64,000 nucleotides of DNA, taken from the NCBI RefSeq assembly GCF_025200715.1, contig NZ_CP104143.1, forward strand, positions 3,940,501-4,004,500. Direction: 5' to 3'. Below are positions 1-8,216 of this stretch, one piece after another. How positions within the stretch are numbered: the first letter of the stretch is position 1; each line of letters opens with the position of its first letter. Below the pieces are notes generated by a model. It made no database searches, was not told the DNA's origin, and saw nothing but the letters and a program-made list of their open reading frames with translations. The DNA comes from Rhizobium sullae. Lineage in GTDB: Bacteria; Pseudomonadota; Alphaproteobacteria; Rhizobiales; Rhizobiaceae. The position numbers were made by a program, and so were the translations under genes.

Positions 1-1590
1 AAGGACGGACCAGGCGGCTGCCTCCTGCGGTGCGGCAAAGAGCGGCGGTTCGAGCGCAGGAACCGTGCAAAGCTGTATACGCAAGCCGCCGAGCGAAGAG
101 GCCTCGCCCGAGACCGTGCCGATGATCTGCCCCTGTTCAACCTCCACGCCATCCTCAACAGACAGATCCAGGCCGTCGAGATGCAGATTGATGCCGTTGC
201 CGATCAGGATGAGATGGTGGTTCTTGCAATCGATGCGTCCGGAAAAAGGGGCAGCGACGCTGCTTCCTCCGGGCAGGCAGATGTCATTGTGCAGCGCGTA
301 GGTCGACGGCTGCCTGGCACTTCGAAGAACGGAGCGCGAAAGCCGGTATTCACCGTAGCGGGTCGCCGCTATGCCCGCCTCATTCGCCGCGCGTGCCAAA
401 AGCCGCCAGTCCATTTCCGCATTCAGCCAGTTACCGGCTGCGAAATGCGGGCTCTGAACGCCGAGGTCGAGATAGGCGATGTTTGCAAGGTCGATCTCCG
501 GCAGAAGCATGTGCCAGCCAGACATATCGATCGGCGGCGTCCCGGCGCCAACAGCCTCGAGGATCGCGGCTTCCATCAATCCGAAGGGAACAGACATGGC
601 CGTGTCGAAGATTCGCCGTTCAAGCTCCAGATTGTTGCGGACGTAGTCGTTTTCCGGATCGATCGAAATCTGCTGTTCGCTGCTTGCAACCAGAATGACC
701 GCACGCGCGACGACTAGCGGCCAAAGCGCCTTCAACTCCTCGTCCGTCAGCGGATAGATCTCGTGATAGGCTTTGACCGCGGGCAGGATGTAGAATGGAT
801 CGCCATCGGCCTGATGCAGCAGCGAGGCGCAGGTCACGGCTAGATCGCCGACGAGCCAGCCGCGAATGATATCGCCGAAATCGATGACGCCATCGGGCAT
901 CGGCCGTCCTTGCGCATCGATCCGGCAGACGACGTTGTCGCCTGTTACATCATGATGCACGGCCTGAACGCGGAGCGATGGCGCGAGCGGCTGGATGCGG
1001 CGTACGGCAAGCACCATGCTCTTTGCGATCCGGTCGCGTGCAGCGCCATCGGTGATTGCCGAAAGCAGCTGAACGGCAACAGGTCCGGCGCGACGCAGAT
1101 CCCACTGCAGGCTGCGGTCGAGGCCCGAATGGTTGAAATCCGCAAGCGCCTGCGCCAGCCGGGCGCAAAGCGCACCAAGGGCCGCGACGGAAGCCTTCGG
1201 CAGGTATTTGCGATGCGTCAGACCTTCGCCTTCGAGATATTCGAGCAGACGTACCTTGAAGGTCTGTTCGCGAACCGTGACGGCGATGATGTCCTGACCA
1301 TCCGTCGAGCTCATGACCCTCGGGACACGCGGCGCGCCGTCCTTGCTGGTCAGATACCGGATTGCTGCATTCTGCGCCTCGAGCTCCAGCGTATCGTAAG
1401 CCATGTGGCAGATCTTCAGCACATAGCTGCCGTCGCCGGTGTCGATCCGGTAATTGCGGTCCTGCTGGCTGCCGAGTTCAGTGATCGTGCCTTGAAAGCC
1501 GTAGCGCGATTGCAGGATGCTTTCTGCTTCCGCCGACGTTACGTCCGGGCGCGGCAGTTCCATACGATCAGCACGCGCATCGTCGGTCAT
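1..1590 (-). CDS. Multidomain protein: aminoglycoside phosphotransferase-like kinase plus M23-like peptidase region (3' part missing)
   Basis: The frame is open from an ATG at 1590 to the window edge, so at least 530 residues are present and the C-terminus is lost. The first ~330 residues are a choline/aminoglycoside kinase-like domain: an HHDVTGDNV catalytic loop lies near residues 211-219 and a DFGD metal-binding motif near 237. The segment encoded by about 1-400 resembles a degenerate M23 (LytM-type) peptidase domain, with phrases such as ALHNDICLPGG and a beta-rich GQIIGTVSGEA stretch. In rhizobia this order usually continues into a class III PLP-dependent aminotransferase, giving a protein of nearly 1000 residues. 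That third domain is inferred, not seen. The true substrate is unknown; a small amino compound is likely. It lies 99 bp downstream of purU on the same strand. Confidence 0.8.
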   Translation of the reverse strand, partial: MTDDARADRMELPRPDVTSAEAESILQSRYGFQGTITELGSQQDRNYRIDTGDGSYVLKICHMAYDTLELEAQNAAIRYLTSKDGAPRVPRVMSSTDGQDIIAVTVREQTFKVRLLEYLEGEGLTHRKYLPKASVAALGALCARLAQALADFNHSGLDRSLQWDLRRAGPVAVQLLSAITDGAARDRIAKSMVLAVRRIQPLAPSLRVQAVHHDVTGDNVVCRIDAQGRPMPDGVIDFGDIIRGWLVGDLAVTCASLLHQADGDPFYILPAVKAYHEIYPLTDEELKALWPLVVARAVILVASSEQQISIDPENDYVRNNLELERRIFDTAMSVPFGLMEAAILEAVGAGTPPIDMSGWHMLLPEIDLANIAYLDLGVQSPHFAAGNWLNAEMDWRLLARAANEAGIAATRYGEYRLSRSVLRSARQPSTYALHNDICLPGGSSVAAPFSGRIDCKNHHLILIGNGINLHLDGLDLSVEDGVEVEQGQIIGTVSGEASSLGGLRIQLCTVPALEPPLFAAPQEAAAWSVL

Positions 1591-1689
1591 GGCATCCCCC
1601 ACGGCATGATTCGATTGTTCACATAAGCAGATAATCGAATTCGTGTCATGAGCAAGCAAGCTTTGCGCCGCTGCCCTTTTGGGTAGAGA

Positions 1690-2574
1690 TCAACCCATCC
1701 GTTCGGATGCGTAGGAACCTGGGCTTGCCGGGAAGACGATGGTGCGGTTGCCGTTGAGGAAGACGCGACGATGGATATGGGCGTGGATGGCCCGCGCCAG
1801 TACCTGGCTTTCGACATCGCGGCCGATCGAGACGTAGTCGTCCGCACTCTGGGCGTGGGTGATGCGCGCCGTGTCCTGCTCGATGATCGGACCTTCGTCG
1901 AGGTCGGCCGTCACGTAATGCGCCGTGGCGCCGATCAGCTTCACGCCGCGCTCATAAGCCTGCTTGTAGGGGTTAGCGCCCTTGAAGCTCGGCAGGAAGG
2001 AATGGTGGATATTGATGATCTTGCCGGACATCTTGCGGCACATCGCATCGGAAAGCACCTGCATGTAGCGGGCGAGCACGATCAGTTCCGTGCCGGTCTG
2101 GTCGACGAGATCGAGCAGTTGGGCTTCGGCCTGCGGCTTGTTCTCCTTGGTGACCTTGATGTGATAAAAGGGAATGTCGTGGTTGACGACGACTTTCTGG
2201 TAGTCGAAGTGGTTGGAGACGACGCCGACGATATCGATCGGCAGCGCGCCGATCTTCCAGCGGTAGAGCAGGTCGTTCAAACAATGGCCGAAGCGGGAGA
2301 CCATCAGCAGCACTTTCATGCGGGCACTGCCGTCGTGGATCTCGGCGTCCATGCTGAATTTCTCGGCGATCGGCTTGAAACCCTCCGTCAGCGCCGGAAG
2401 GCCGACGCCTTCTTCGGAGATGAAGCTGACGCGAGTGAAGAACTTGCCGGTGTCGAGGTCGTCGAACTGCGAGCTATCGACGATGTTGCAGCCCTGATCG
2501 GCGAGATAACTCGCAATCGCAGCCACGATCCCGCGCGTCGATTTGCACGATACTGTCAGCACATAGTTCGTCAT
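1690..2574 (-). CDS. purU: Formyltetrahydrofolate deformylase
   Basis: PurU hydrolyses 10-formyltetrahydrofolate to tetrahydrofolate and formate, balancing one-carbon pools for purine and glycine metabolism in the cytosol. The 294-residue protein has an N-terminal ACT domain (about residues 1-85; it opens VLTVSCKSTRGIVAAIASYL) and a C-terminal formyltransferase fold (about 88-285). The catalytic set is visible: NIHHSFLP at 188-195 and the downstream TAHYV...D225EGPI block. Length matches the family (about 280-295). The start at 2574 is preceded by a GAGAGGGAAGAGG ribosome-binding region. The leader upstream folds into two hairpins, described separately. The next gene on the strand is the partial multidomain protein. 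Confidence 0.95.
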   Translation of the reverse strand: MTNYVLTVSCKSTRGIVAAIASYLADQGCNIVDSSQFDDLDTGKFFTRVSFISEEGVGLPALTEGFKPIAEKFSMDAEIHDGSARMKVLLMVSRFGHCLNDLLYRWKIGALPIDIVGVVSNHFDYQKVVVNHDIPFYHIKVTKENKPQAEAQLLDLVDQTGTELIVLARYMQVLSDAMCRKMSGKIINIHHSFLPSFKGANPYKQAYERGVKLIGATAHYVTADLDEGPIIEQDTARITHAQSADDYVSIGRDVESQVLARAIHAHIHRRVFLNGNRTIVFPASPGSYASERMG

Positions 2575-2605
2575 GGCCCTCTTCCCTCTCGCGGCAATAA
2601 CCGGC

Positions 2606-2649
2606 AGGTCTGCTTAGATTAAAGCAGCCACGCCGCATAGGGCGTGGCT
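2606..2649 (-). promoter_or_regulatory. Paired hairpins in the purU leader / after the upstream gene
   Basis: On the minus strand, between the polymerase-like gene and purU, a 9-bp perfect stem (AGCCACGCC at 2626-2634 with GGCGTGGCT at 2641-2649, 6-nt loop) is followed by a second small stem, CTGCTT...AAGCAG, over about 2609-2626. No T-run follows the larger stem on the minus strand. It may be a rho-independent-like terminator for the upstream gene or part of a structured purU 5' leader. No known riboswitch class could be matched by eye. Confidence 0.4.
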
Positions 2650-2790
2650 CTTTCATTCGTGCAAGAATTTGCAAGAGAAGCTGTCAAGGACTTGCAGGCT
2701 CTTGCATCCATGCATCGAGCTCCAACTTACGGAAGTCATAGCGAGACTCCGTCCCGCCTGCGGCGTCTCGTATCCCCGCCGCGCAACCGT

Positions 2791-4059
2791 TCAGGTGGAA
2801 ATCGGCATGCCTACTTTACCGGCAGCGCGTTTCCCGCGCACGCCCTCGTTGACTTTCAGGAACCCAACGAGCAGCCAGACAAGGCCGGCCGTCTTCATGG
2901 AGAAGATCGCCGTGGAGCCGATCATCAGGTTCAGGAACATGAAAAGCGATAGCGAATGCGCAAGACGCTTCTGGTTCGGCGTCTCGCCTGCCGGGAAAAA
3001 AGAGACGAACAGCCAAAAGAGGATGAGGCCGAAGATCGTCGCGCCATAGGTTATGTAGACGTAGCCGCTGTCGACGAAAGTCGTGGCTTTCTCGAGTTCA
3101 AGGCCAAGAGTCGCCGGGATGTCCATGGCAAAGATGTTTCGAACGGTCCCGCTGATGCGGCCGACGAAATCGTCTTCATGGGCATCAGGGCGGAATGCAT
3201 GGATGACAAAGCCCATGGTGATGATCGCCGGCATCATCAAGAAATCGCAGATCTTCGGAATCCACGGATAGACAAAGTATCCGCCGAGGCAGACCACGCT
3301 GAAAATAAGCATCGTGCGCGTGTCGTTGGTGACCAGAATCAACACGACGGTGATGAGGAAAAGCAGCCGGTCGAACAATCTCAAGCGATTGGAAAAGCTG
3401 ACGAGATAGATGACTAGTACACCGCAGAAATTGGCAAGCGATACCTGCTCCAGGAAGATCGATGAGGACCGGTGATCGATGATCCCGAAGGAAAAGCGGG
3501 ACGGGAAGCCAAGGGCGCCGCGGAAAAGGCCGATGTCGCTATAGGTGGCGCGCGGCACACCGCGAGTGTTCTCGAAATATTCGGCCGGATGGAACAATGC
3601 TACATAGGCTTGTACGGAGACGATTTCGCAGATCAGCACCGCCAGTACAACGATGCAGCAGGTCTTGAAGATCAGCTTCAGCGTTCGCTCGTTCGTCCAT
3701 CGACCCATGATGACGAAGGCGAAGATGATAAGCACGTTGCGCAGGTGGTCGATATAGCCTGCGCGGTTGGTGACCATCACATAGATCGTGAGGAAAATCG
3801 TCGCCAGCAAATAGCCAAGAGGCGCGAGATCCTCTTCGTAGAGCCCGCGCTTCAATATGAAGCCAAAACTATAGACCAGCAGCAGGATCTCGCTGACGAC
3901 GACATGCGACGACGCAAGCGGCGTGATGTTGTGATTGATGAAGGCGAGAAGGCAATTGTAGGTAACCGACAATACGCCGACGGCCAGGAGGCCGTAGTCG
4001 ATCTGTTCCTTTGCCAATGCTTCCCGCCGTGCCATCATCACCTGCCTCGTGTCCGGCAT
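2791..4059 (-). CDS. O-antigen ligase/polymerase-like multi-spanning membrane protein
   Basis: This 422-residue protein has some ten to twelve hydrophobic segments (for example around VVSEILLLVYSFGFIL, LLFLITVVLILV and TIFGLILFWLFVSFF) with a large periplasmic-type loop in the middle containing SFGIIDHRSSSIFLEQV. This is the layout of Wzy polymerases and WaaL ligases, which join lipid-linked repeat units or transfer glycans outside the inner membrane. These families share little sequence, so the call rests on topology and on its neighbours. Its first codons overlap the end of the GH5 gene by 22 bp, so the two are probably co-transcribed, and a GumC-type chain-length protein is divergent. The polysaccharide made is unknown. 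Confidence 0.65.
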   Translation of the reverse strand: MPDTRQVMMARREALAKEQIDYGLLAVGVLSVTYNCLLAFINHNITPLASSHVVVSEILLLVYSFGFILKRGLYEEDLAPLGYLLATIFLTIYVMVTNRAGYIDHLRNVLIIFAFVIMGRWTNERTLKLIFKTCCIVVLAVLICEIVSVQAYVALFHPAEYFENTRGVPRATYSDIGLFRGALGFPSRFSFGIIDHRSSSIFLEQVSLANFCGVLVIYLVSFSNRLRLFDRLLFLITVVLILVTNDTRTMLIFSVVCLGGYFVYPWIPKICDFLMMPAIITMGFVIHAFRPDAHEDDFVGRISGTVRNIFAMDIPATLGLELEKATTFVDSGYVYITYGATIFGLILFWLFVSFFPAGETPNQKRLAHSLSLFMFLNLMIGSTAIFSMKTAGLVWLLVGFLKVNEGVRGKRAAGKVGMPIST

Positions 4060-5129
4060 GCGTCCTCTGCCGGAGCCGGCGCCTTAGCGGCAGCCTCCAG
4101 CACTGTGATTTGCTTTCGCTCATGGCCGTCGTGCGGCTGCACGTTCAACGGCTCGGTTTGCGGCCACCAATCGCCTGCAACCCAGTATGTCCAGCCGAGC
4201 CAGACGTCGCCGTTTTCCTGCATCGTATCCAAAACCGCTTTCAATCCGGCGACGCATTCCGGCGCTTGCGAGACACCGAATTCGCCCAGCAGCACCCGGG
4301 TGCCGTGCTTGCGCGCCCAATCGGACATGCTGACGATGGCCTTCCTGGCGTTCTCATTGCCGGAACATTCCTCGTGCGTACCGGAGGAATCGCTGTCGAA
4401 ATACTGGTGAACCTCATAGGCATAGTTCCTGCGCGGGTCCTTGACGCCAAGCATTATGGTGCCATTCGGCCCGCCCGGGCCGTCTGACTGCCAGGAATGG
4501 GCTCCCGTCCATTTCGTGCCTGGCACGAGGATGAGATTGCCGGCGCCGACCGCACGGATGCCGCGGATCGCGGCATTGGCAGCGCTCAACCATTTGTCGC
4601 TGGCGATGTCATAGGGCTCGTTCATGAGCCCGAAAATCACGTCCTCCTGATCGGCAAATTCGACGGCGAGCCGAGTCCAGAAATCGGCGAATGCCAGCGT
4701 CGTCACCGGCGGCGTACCGACCTGCGCTTTCTTGTATTGGGCATAATTGTGCGGATCGAGAATGACGCTCATCTTGTATTTGCGCAAAAGGGTCACCGTA
4801 TCCTTGATGCGCTGGAGTTCGTCGTCGTTCAGGGCCTGCCCCAGTTCGGGCTGCAGTCGCTCCCACAAGAACGGCAAGCGAACGATATTCATCCCCTTCT
4901 TGCGGAAGTAGCCGATCGTCTCTTCTGAGGGGTAAGCATAATCCTTGAAAATCTCTCCACCCGGATTGCCGAACTCCGCACCGGAAAGATTGATGCCGCG
5001 AAAGCAGGGCCCCGCTGCTTCGGCAAGGCCAGCGTGCAATGGCAGCACTATTGCCGCGGCGATCGTCAGCATGCGGCGCCAGGGCGAAAAGGCGGCTTTC
5101 ATCAATCTCGCTTTCAGGAGCTTTGCCAT
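4038..5129 (-). CDS. Secreted glycoside hydrolase family 5 (endoglucanase-like)
   Basis: The 363-residue protein begins with a basic region and a hydrophobic segment (LTIAAAIVLPLHAGLAEAA, about 21-39), a Sec signal ending near AEA. The mature part is a GH5 TIM barrel. It starts at FRGINLSGAEF; the acid/base glutamate is E171 in GLMNEP, the conserved His is H241 in YEVHQY, and the nucleophile is E283 in LLGEFG. The family cleaves beta-1,4-glucans and related glycans. In exopolysaccharide loci such enzymes often trim or release the polymer in the periplasm. An ATG ten codons later (5099) is an alternative start. It is transcribed with the polymerase-like gene (22-bp overlap) and diverges from the GumC-type gene at 5230. 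Confidence 0.88.
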   Translation of the reverse strand: MAKLLKARLMKAAFSPWRRMLTIAAAIVLPLHAGLAEAAGPCFRGINLSGAEFGNPGGEIFKDYAYPSEETIGYFRKKGMNIVRLPFLWERLQPELGQALNDDELQRIKDTVTLLRKYKMSVILDPHNYAQYKKAQVGTPPVTTLAFADFWTRLAVEFADQEDVIFGLMNEPYDIASDKWLSAANAAIRGIRAVGAGNLILVPGTKWTGAHSWQSDGPGGPNGTIMLGVKDPRRNYAYEVHQYFDSDSSGTHEECSGNENARKAIVSMSDWARKHGTRVLLGEFGVSQAPECVAGLKAVLDTMQENGDVWLGWTYWVAGDWWPQTEPLNVQPHDGHERKQITVLEAAAKAPAPAEDACRTRGR

Positions 5130-5229
5130 GTTCCGGCAATATCGGGTAGGGTATCTTAACGCTCCGTTAGCTAAGGATTTCTAAAGTTGATCTGCCTCCG
5201 CCAAAGGTCTGCGTCGGCGGGTCACGAGT

Positions 5230-6828
5230 GTGTCTATGAGCCAATTCGACAGGAACAGAGTCAGCCGGCTGCCTAGCTGGCGAAGCTACGAGCCTGCGCC
5301 AACCGCGCCGGAAAGCTCTCCTGCGCGCACGCCAGTCTTGAGACCTGGCGACTTCGCAAGGCCTGTTTTCGAGCCGGAAGCACAGCAGTCGCCCGCTCCC
5401 CCGGAAAGAGATCTGCGCGACCAGCCGCCGCCTTTGCCACCGCAGCCGGAGCGCGACGTTGTCCGTCCGGCACCGGTTTCCGTCGATCCCGACGCGCCGC
5501 TTCTTGATACGCGATCGATCATTTTTGCAATCTGGAACAGAAGGCTGATTGTTCTCGGTCTTGCCGTGCTCGGCGCATTGGCGGGCGGAGCCCTGCTGCC
5601 GTCGCTGCCGCAGAAATTCACCGCGAGCACGAGCCTTTATTTCGATCCGCGCCAGATCGGCCTTGCTGATCCGGCGCCGCAGTCATCGGCGATCTCGCCG
5701 GAGATGATCTCGTCGATGATCGACAGCCAGGTGCAGATCCTGATGTCCGGCAATGTGTTGCGCCGGGTTGCCGATACCATGAAGCTTGCGCAGGATCCGG
5801 AATTCAACGGCGGCCGGAGCGACGATGCGGCCGTGGTCAGTGCATTGCAGAAGGCGCTTACGATCACCCGGCAGAGCAGCACCTATGTCGTATCCTTGAC
5901 GGCGGTAACGAACAATCCGGACAAATCCGCCAAGCTTGCAAACCAGGTCGTGACTTCCTTCATGCAGGAGGAAAGCAGTGCCTCGACCGGTCTATACGAA
6001 AATACCACTGCAACGCTTGATGTTCGCCTGAACGATCTGCGCCAGAAGGTGCAGGAAGCCGAGCAAGCCGTCGAAACCTTCCGCGCCGACAACGACATGG
6101 CGGCAACGGAGGGCAATCTGATCTCCGACCAGCGCCTTGCGTCGTTGAATACGCTTTTGCTGACCGCACAGGAAAAGACCATCCAGGCCAAGGCTCGCGC
6201 GGATGCGGCCGCGAACATGAGCTTTGAGGATATTGTCGCCAACAGCCAGACGGACCGCAATTCGGTGAACTCGTCGCTCGCGAGCCTTCGACAGCAATAT
6301 GCTACGCAGGCCGCAATTGTCGGCAGCCTCGAGAGCCAGATGGGCGCCCGGCATCCGCGGCTGCAGGCCGCCCGCTCGTCGCTGCAGAGTATTTCGGGCG
6401 AGATAAAGGGTGAATTGCAGCGCATGGTGACCTCGGCGCGCGCCGATTACGACCAGGCGAAGAAAGCCGAGGACGCGATCGCCAAGGAACTGAACATTCA
6501 AAAGGCGCTGCAGGCGACCACATCCGACAAGCAGGTCGAACTCAACGAACTGCAGCGCAAGGCGACGGCCGCCCGCGAAATCTACGAGACCGTTCTGAAG
6601 CGCTCCAGCCAGACGACCGAGGAACAGAACCTACCTCAGAGCAACATGCGCGTCATTTCGGAAGCCGAACCGCCAACGAAACCGGACGGTCCCGGCAAGA
6701 AGGTTCTGCTGGCGGCCGGCGTTATCGGCGGGCTCTTCGCCGGCTTTGCCGCCGGCGCTGCGATTGCGATCCTTGCAAGCCTCTTCGCGCATCCGCTCGT
6801 CCGAGGCTATTTCCGCCGAGAAGCCTAG
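5230..6828 (+). CDS. GumC/Wzz-type polysaccharide chain-length and export protein (no kinase domain)
   Basis: This 532-residue inner-membrane protein has a proline-rich cytoplasmic head (about 20-90), a first membrane span near 105-124, a Wzz domain, a long coiled-coil periplasmic region (about 250-460, rich in Q, A, K and E), and a second span near 493-516. The PPTKPDGPGKK segment before the last span is typical of polysaccharide co-polymerases. No Walker A tyrosine-kinase domain follows, so it is a GumC-like rather than a full ExoP-like protein. It would set chain length for, and link to export of, the polymer made by the divergent polymerase/GH5 pair. The frame begins with GTG at 5230; an ATG two codons on (5236) is equally possible. 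Confidence 0.85.
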   Translation: MSMSQFDRNRVSRLPSWRSYEPAPTAPESSPARTPVLRPGDFARPVFEPEAQQSPAPPERDLRDQPPPLPPQPERDVVRPAPVSVDPDAPLLDTRSIIFAIWNRRLIVLGLAVLGALAGGALLPSLPQKFTASTSLYFDPRQIGLADPAPQSSAISPEMISSMIDSQVQILMSGNVLRRVADTMKLAQDPEFNGGRSDDAAVVSALQKALTITRQSSTYVVSLTAVTNNPDKSAKLANQVVTSFMQEESSASTGLYENTTATLDVRLNDLRQKVQEAEQAVETFRADNDMAATEGNLISDQRLASLNTLLLTAQEKTIQAKARADAAANMSFEDIVANSQTDRNSVNSSLASLRQQYATQAAIVGSLESQMGARHPRLQAARSSLQSISGEIKGELQRMVTSARADYDQAKKAEDAIAKELNIQKALQATTSDKQVELNELQRKATAAREIYETVLKRSSQTTEEQNLPQSNMRVISEAEPPTKPDGPGKKVLLAAGVIGGLFAGFAAGAAIAILASLFAHPLVRGYFRREA

Positions 6829-6943
6829 GGCCGGATCGATCTGTCGTTGCCCTTGCTGCCAAAAGCTTGATCACCGCCGGGACGCTTCCTAAATCCGAAG
6901 GTGAACGCCACTGGCGTCCGTCCGGCAATGAAAGGCCACCGAT

Positions 6944-7276
6944 ATGCGATCCCTGCCAATCTTGCTCGCTGCCCTTTCTGTTGCCAGCAGTCTGATTGCC
7001 GAACCGGCTTTTGCAACGGATTGGAATCGTGCGGGCAAAGCAGACGTTCAGCCGCTCTATCCCTATCCCGATCTCCCCGGTGTCAAGTCTCAGCCGGACA
7101 AGAAGGATGAGGAGCAATATGCCTGCCGCACCGAAACGCGCGGCATTCGCCGCAATGGGGACTGGATTTTCCGCTCCGGCGGCATGCCGACCATCGTCTA
7201 TGTGTGCGATCGTGACGGCTATGTGAGCCAGGGCACGCAGGTGCCTGCGAGAGGCCACTATCAGCCTGTGCGCTGA
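6944..7276 (+). CDS. Small secreted protein of unknown function
   Basis: The 110-residue product starts with a clear Sec signal peptide (MRSLPILLAALSVASSLIA, cleavage near AFA-TDW at about 25). The mature part is short and polar, with two cysteines (CRTE and VCDRD) that could form a disulfide. I do not recognise the family. It lies 115 bp downstream of the chain-length gene on the same strand and may be expressed with it, but no shared function can be claimed. Confidence 0.7.
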   Translation: MRSLPILLAALSVASSLIAEPAFATDWNRAGKADVQPLYPYPDLPGVKSQPDKKDEEQYACRTETRGIRRNGDWIFRSGGMPTIVYVCDRDGYVSQGTQVPARGHYQPVR

Positions 7277-7649
7277 CACCTCGTGCCGTGCAGGAAAATG
7301 CCGCGCGATGAAGTGATCGACTGAGACGCTTCCCGGTCCGCCGGCGATGATGATCAGGAAGCAGACGGCTCAGGTGCCGTGCGTCGGGTGTCGAGAAACT
7401 GAGGACGACCCCTGGCACGTAAGCGAAAATGCAGTCTACCTGTTCCAGAGAATATAGGGTGCCGTTTATCGGTCCGTGAGTCGCCGCACATCTTGCAGCC
7501 TTAGCCGAGCACTTTTTCGCCGGCCGGGCTTGCCGTTTGCGCGATTGCGGGAGAAAAACGCCTGAGAGCGACGCTCTCTGGGTGTGGCGAAAATAATTTC
7601 GAACGGCCGGTAACAAAAATGTGTGCCCTCTCGTAGAGGAAGATATCGG
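7277..7649. other. Intergenic region upstream of the ECF sigma gene
   Basis: The 373 bp hold no credible reading frame. The left half shows nothing recognisable. The right end carries a candidate autoregulatory ECF promoter (7610-7635) immediately before the sigma gene. Confidence 0.6.
7610..7635 (+). promoter_or_regulatory. Candidate SigF-type ECF promoter (GTAACA-N16-CGTA)
   Basis: GTAACA at 7610-7615 and CGTA at 7632-7635 are separated by 16 bp. This is close to the GTAACC-N16-CGAA motif described for the SigF/NrsF system of Caulobacter. ECF genes commonly control themselves, which fits the position. Against it, the -10 element lies only about 15 bp before the preferred GTG start at 7650 and overlaps its ribosome-binding site, so the message would have almost no leader. 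Confidence 0.4.
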
Positions 7650-8216
7650 GTGAGATATTCGGCGCGGGAAGAGGAATGGGCAGGCTGGATGCGTAGCGCC
7701 ATGGGTGGCGATGCGCAGGCCTATCACCGCTTTCTTTCCGCTGTGACACCTCATTTACGCGCCATGGCCCGCAGACGCTGCGACCAGTTCGGCGCGGCGG
7801 CAAGCGAGGCGGAAGACGTCGTGCAGGAGGTGCTGCTGGCCGTTCACCTGAAGCGCGGAACCTGGGATCCGGCGCGCCCGATCGGTCCTTGGCTGTCGAC
7901 GATCGTGCGCAACAAGCTGATTGACAGCCTGCGCCGCCGCGGCCGTCACGTCGATGTGCCGATCGATGAAGTGATGGCAACGCTCGAAGCGGAAGAACAG
8001 GCGGGCAATTTGGATCGGCTCGATGCCGAACATATGTTGAAGCGCCTGAACGATCCACAGCGTGATATCGTGCGCTCGATTTCGATCGAGGGAGCAGGTG
8101 TTCGCGAAACGGCCGAAAGGCTGAAAATGAGCGAAGGTGCGGTGCGCGTTGCGCTGCACCGTGCGCTGAAGTCGCTGGCGGCGTTATACCGGAGTGAGAC
8201 GAGTGAAGACCGATGA
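7650..8216 (+). CDS. ECF-family RNA polymerase sigma factor, partner of NrsF
   Basis: The 188-residue protein has only sigma regions 2 and 4. Region 2 includes EDVVQEVLLAVH and the DNA-melting segment PWLSTIVRNKLIDSLRRR; region 4 is the C-terminal helix-turn-helix VRETAERLKMSEGAVRVALHRAL. I prefer GTG at 7650, which gives a start reading MRYSAREEEW, over the in-frame GTG at 7623, because AGAGGA at 7635-7640 sits at correct spacing. Its end overlaps the NrsF-type membrane anti-sigma gene by 14 bp, so the two are translationally coupled. Systems of this kind respond to oxidative or metal stress in Caulobacter; the signal here is unknown. Confidence 0.9.
   Translation: MRYSAREEEWAGWMRSAMGGDAQAYHRFLSAVTPHLRAMARRRCDQFGAAASEAEDVVQEVLLAVHLKRGTWDPARPIGPWLSTIVRNKLIDSLRRRGRHVDVPIDEVMATLEAEEQAGNLDRLDAEHMLKRLNDPQRDIVRSISIEGAGVRETAERLKMSEGAVRVALHRALKSLAALYRSETSEDR

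Noticed and set aside
65..717. Plus-strand frames at the left edge
   Set aside because: They lie opposite the kinase/peptidase gene, whose minus-strand frame has clear catalytic motifs and is open to the window edge.
1771..2622. 283-codon plus-strand frame
   Set aside because: Fully antisense to purU. Its composition (Asp, Val and Arg-rich with no motif) is that of a shadow frame.
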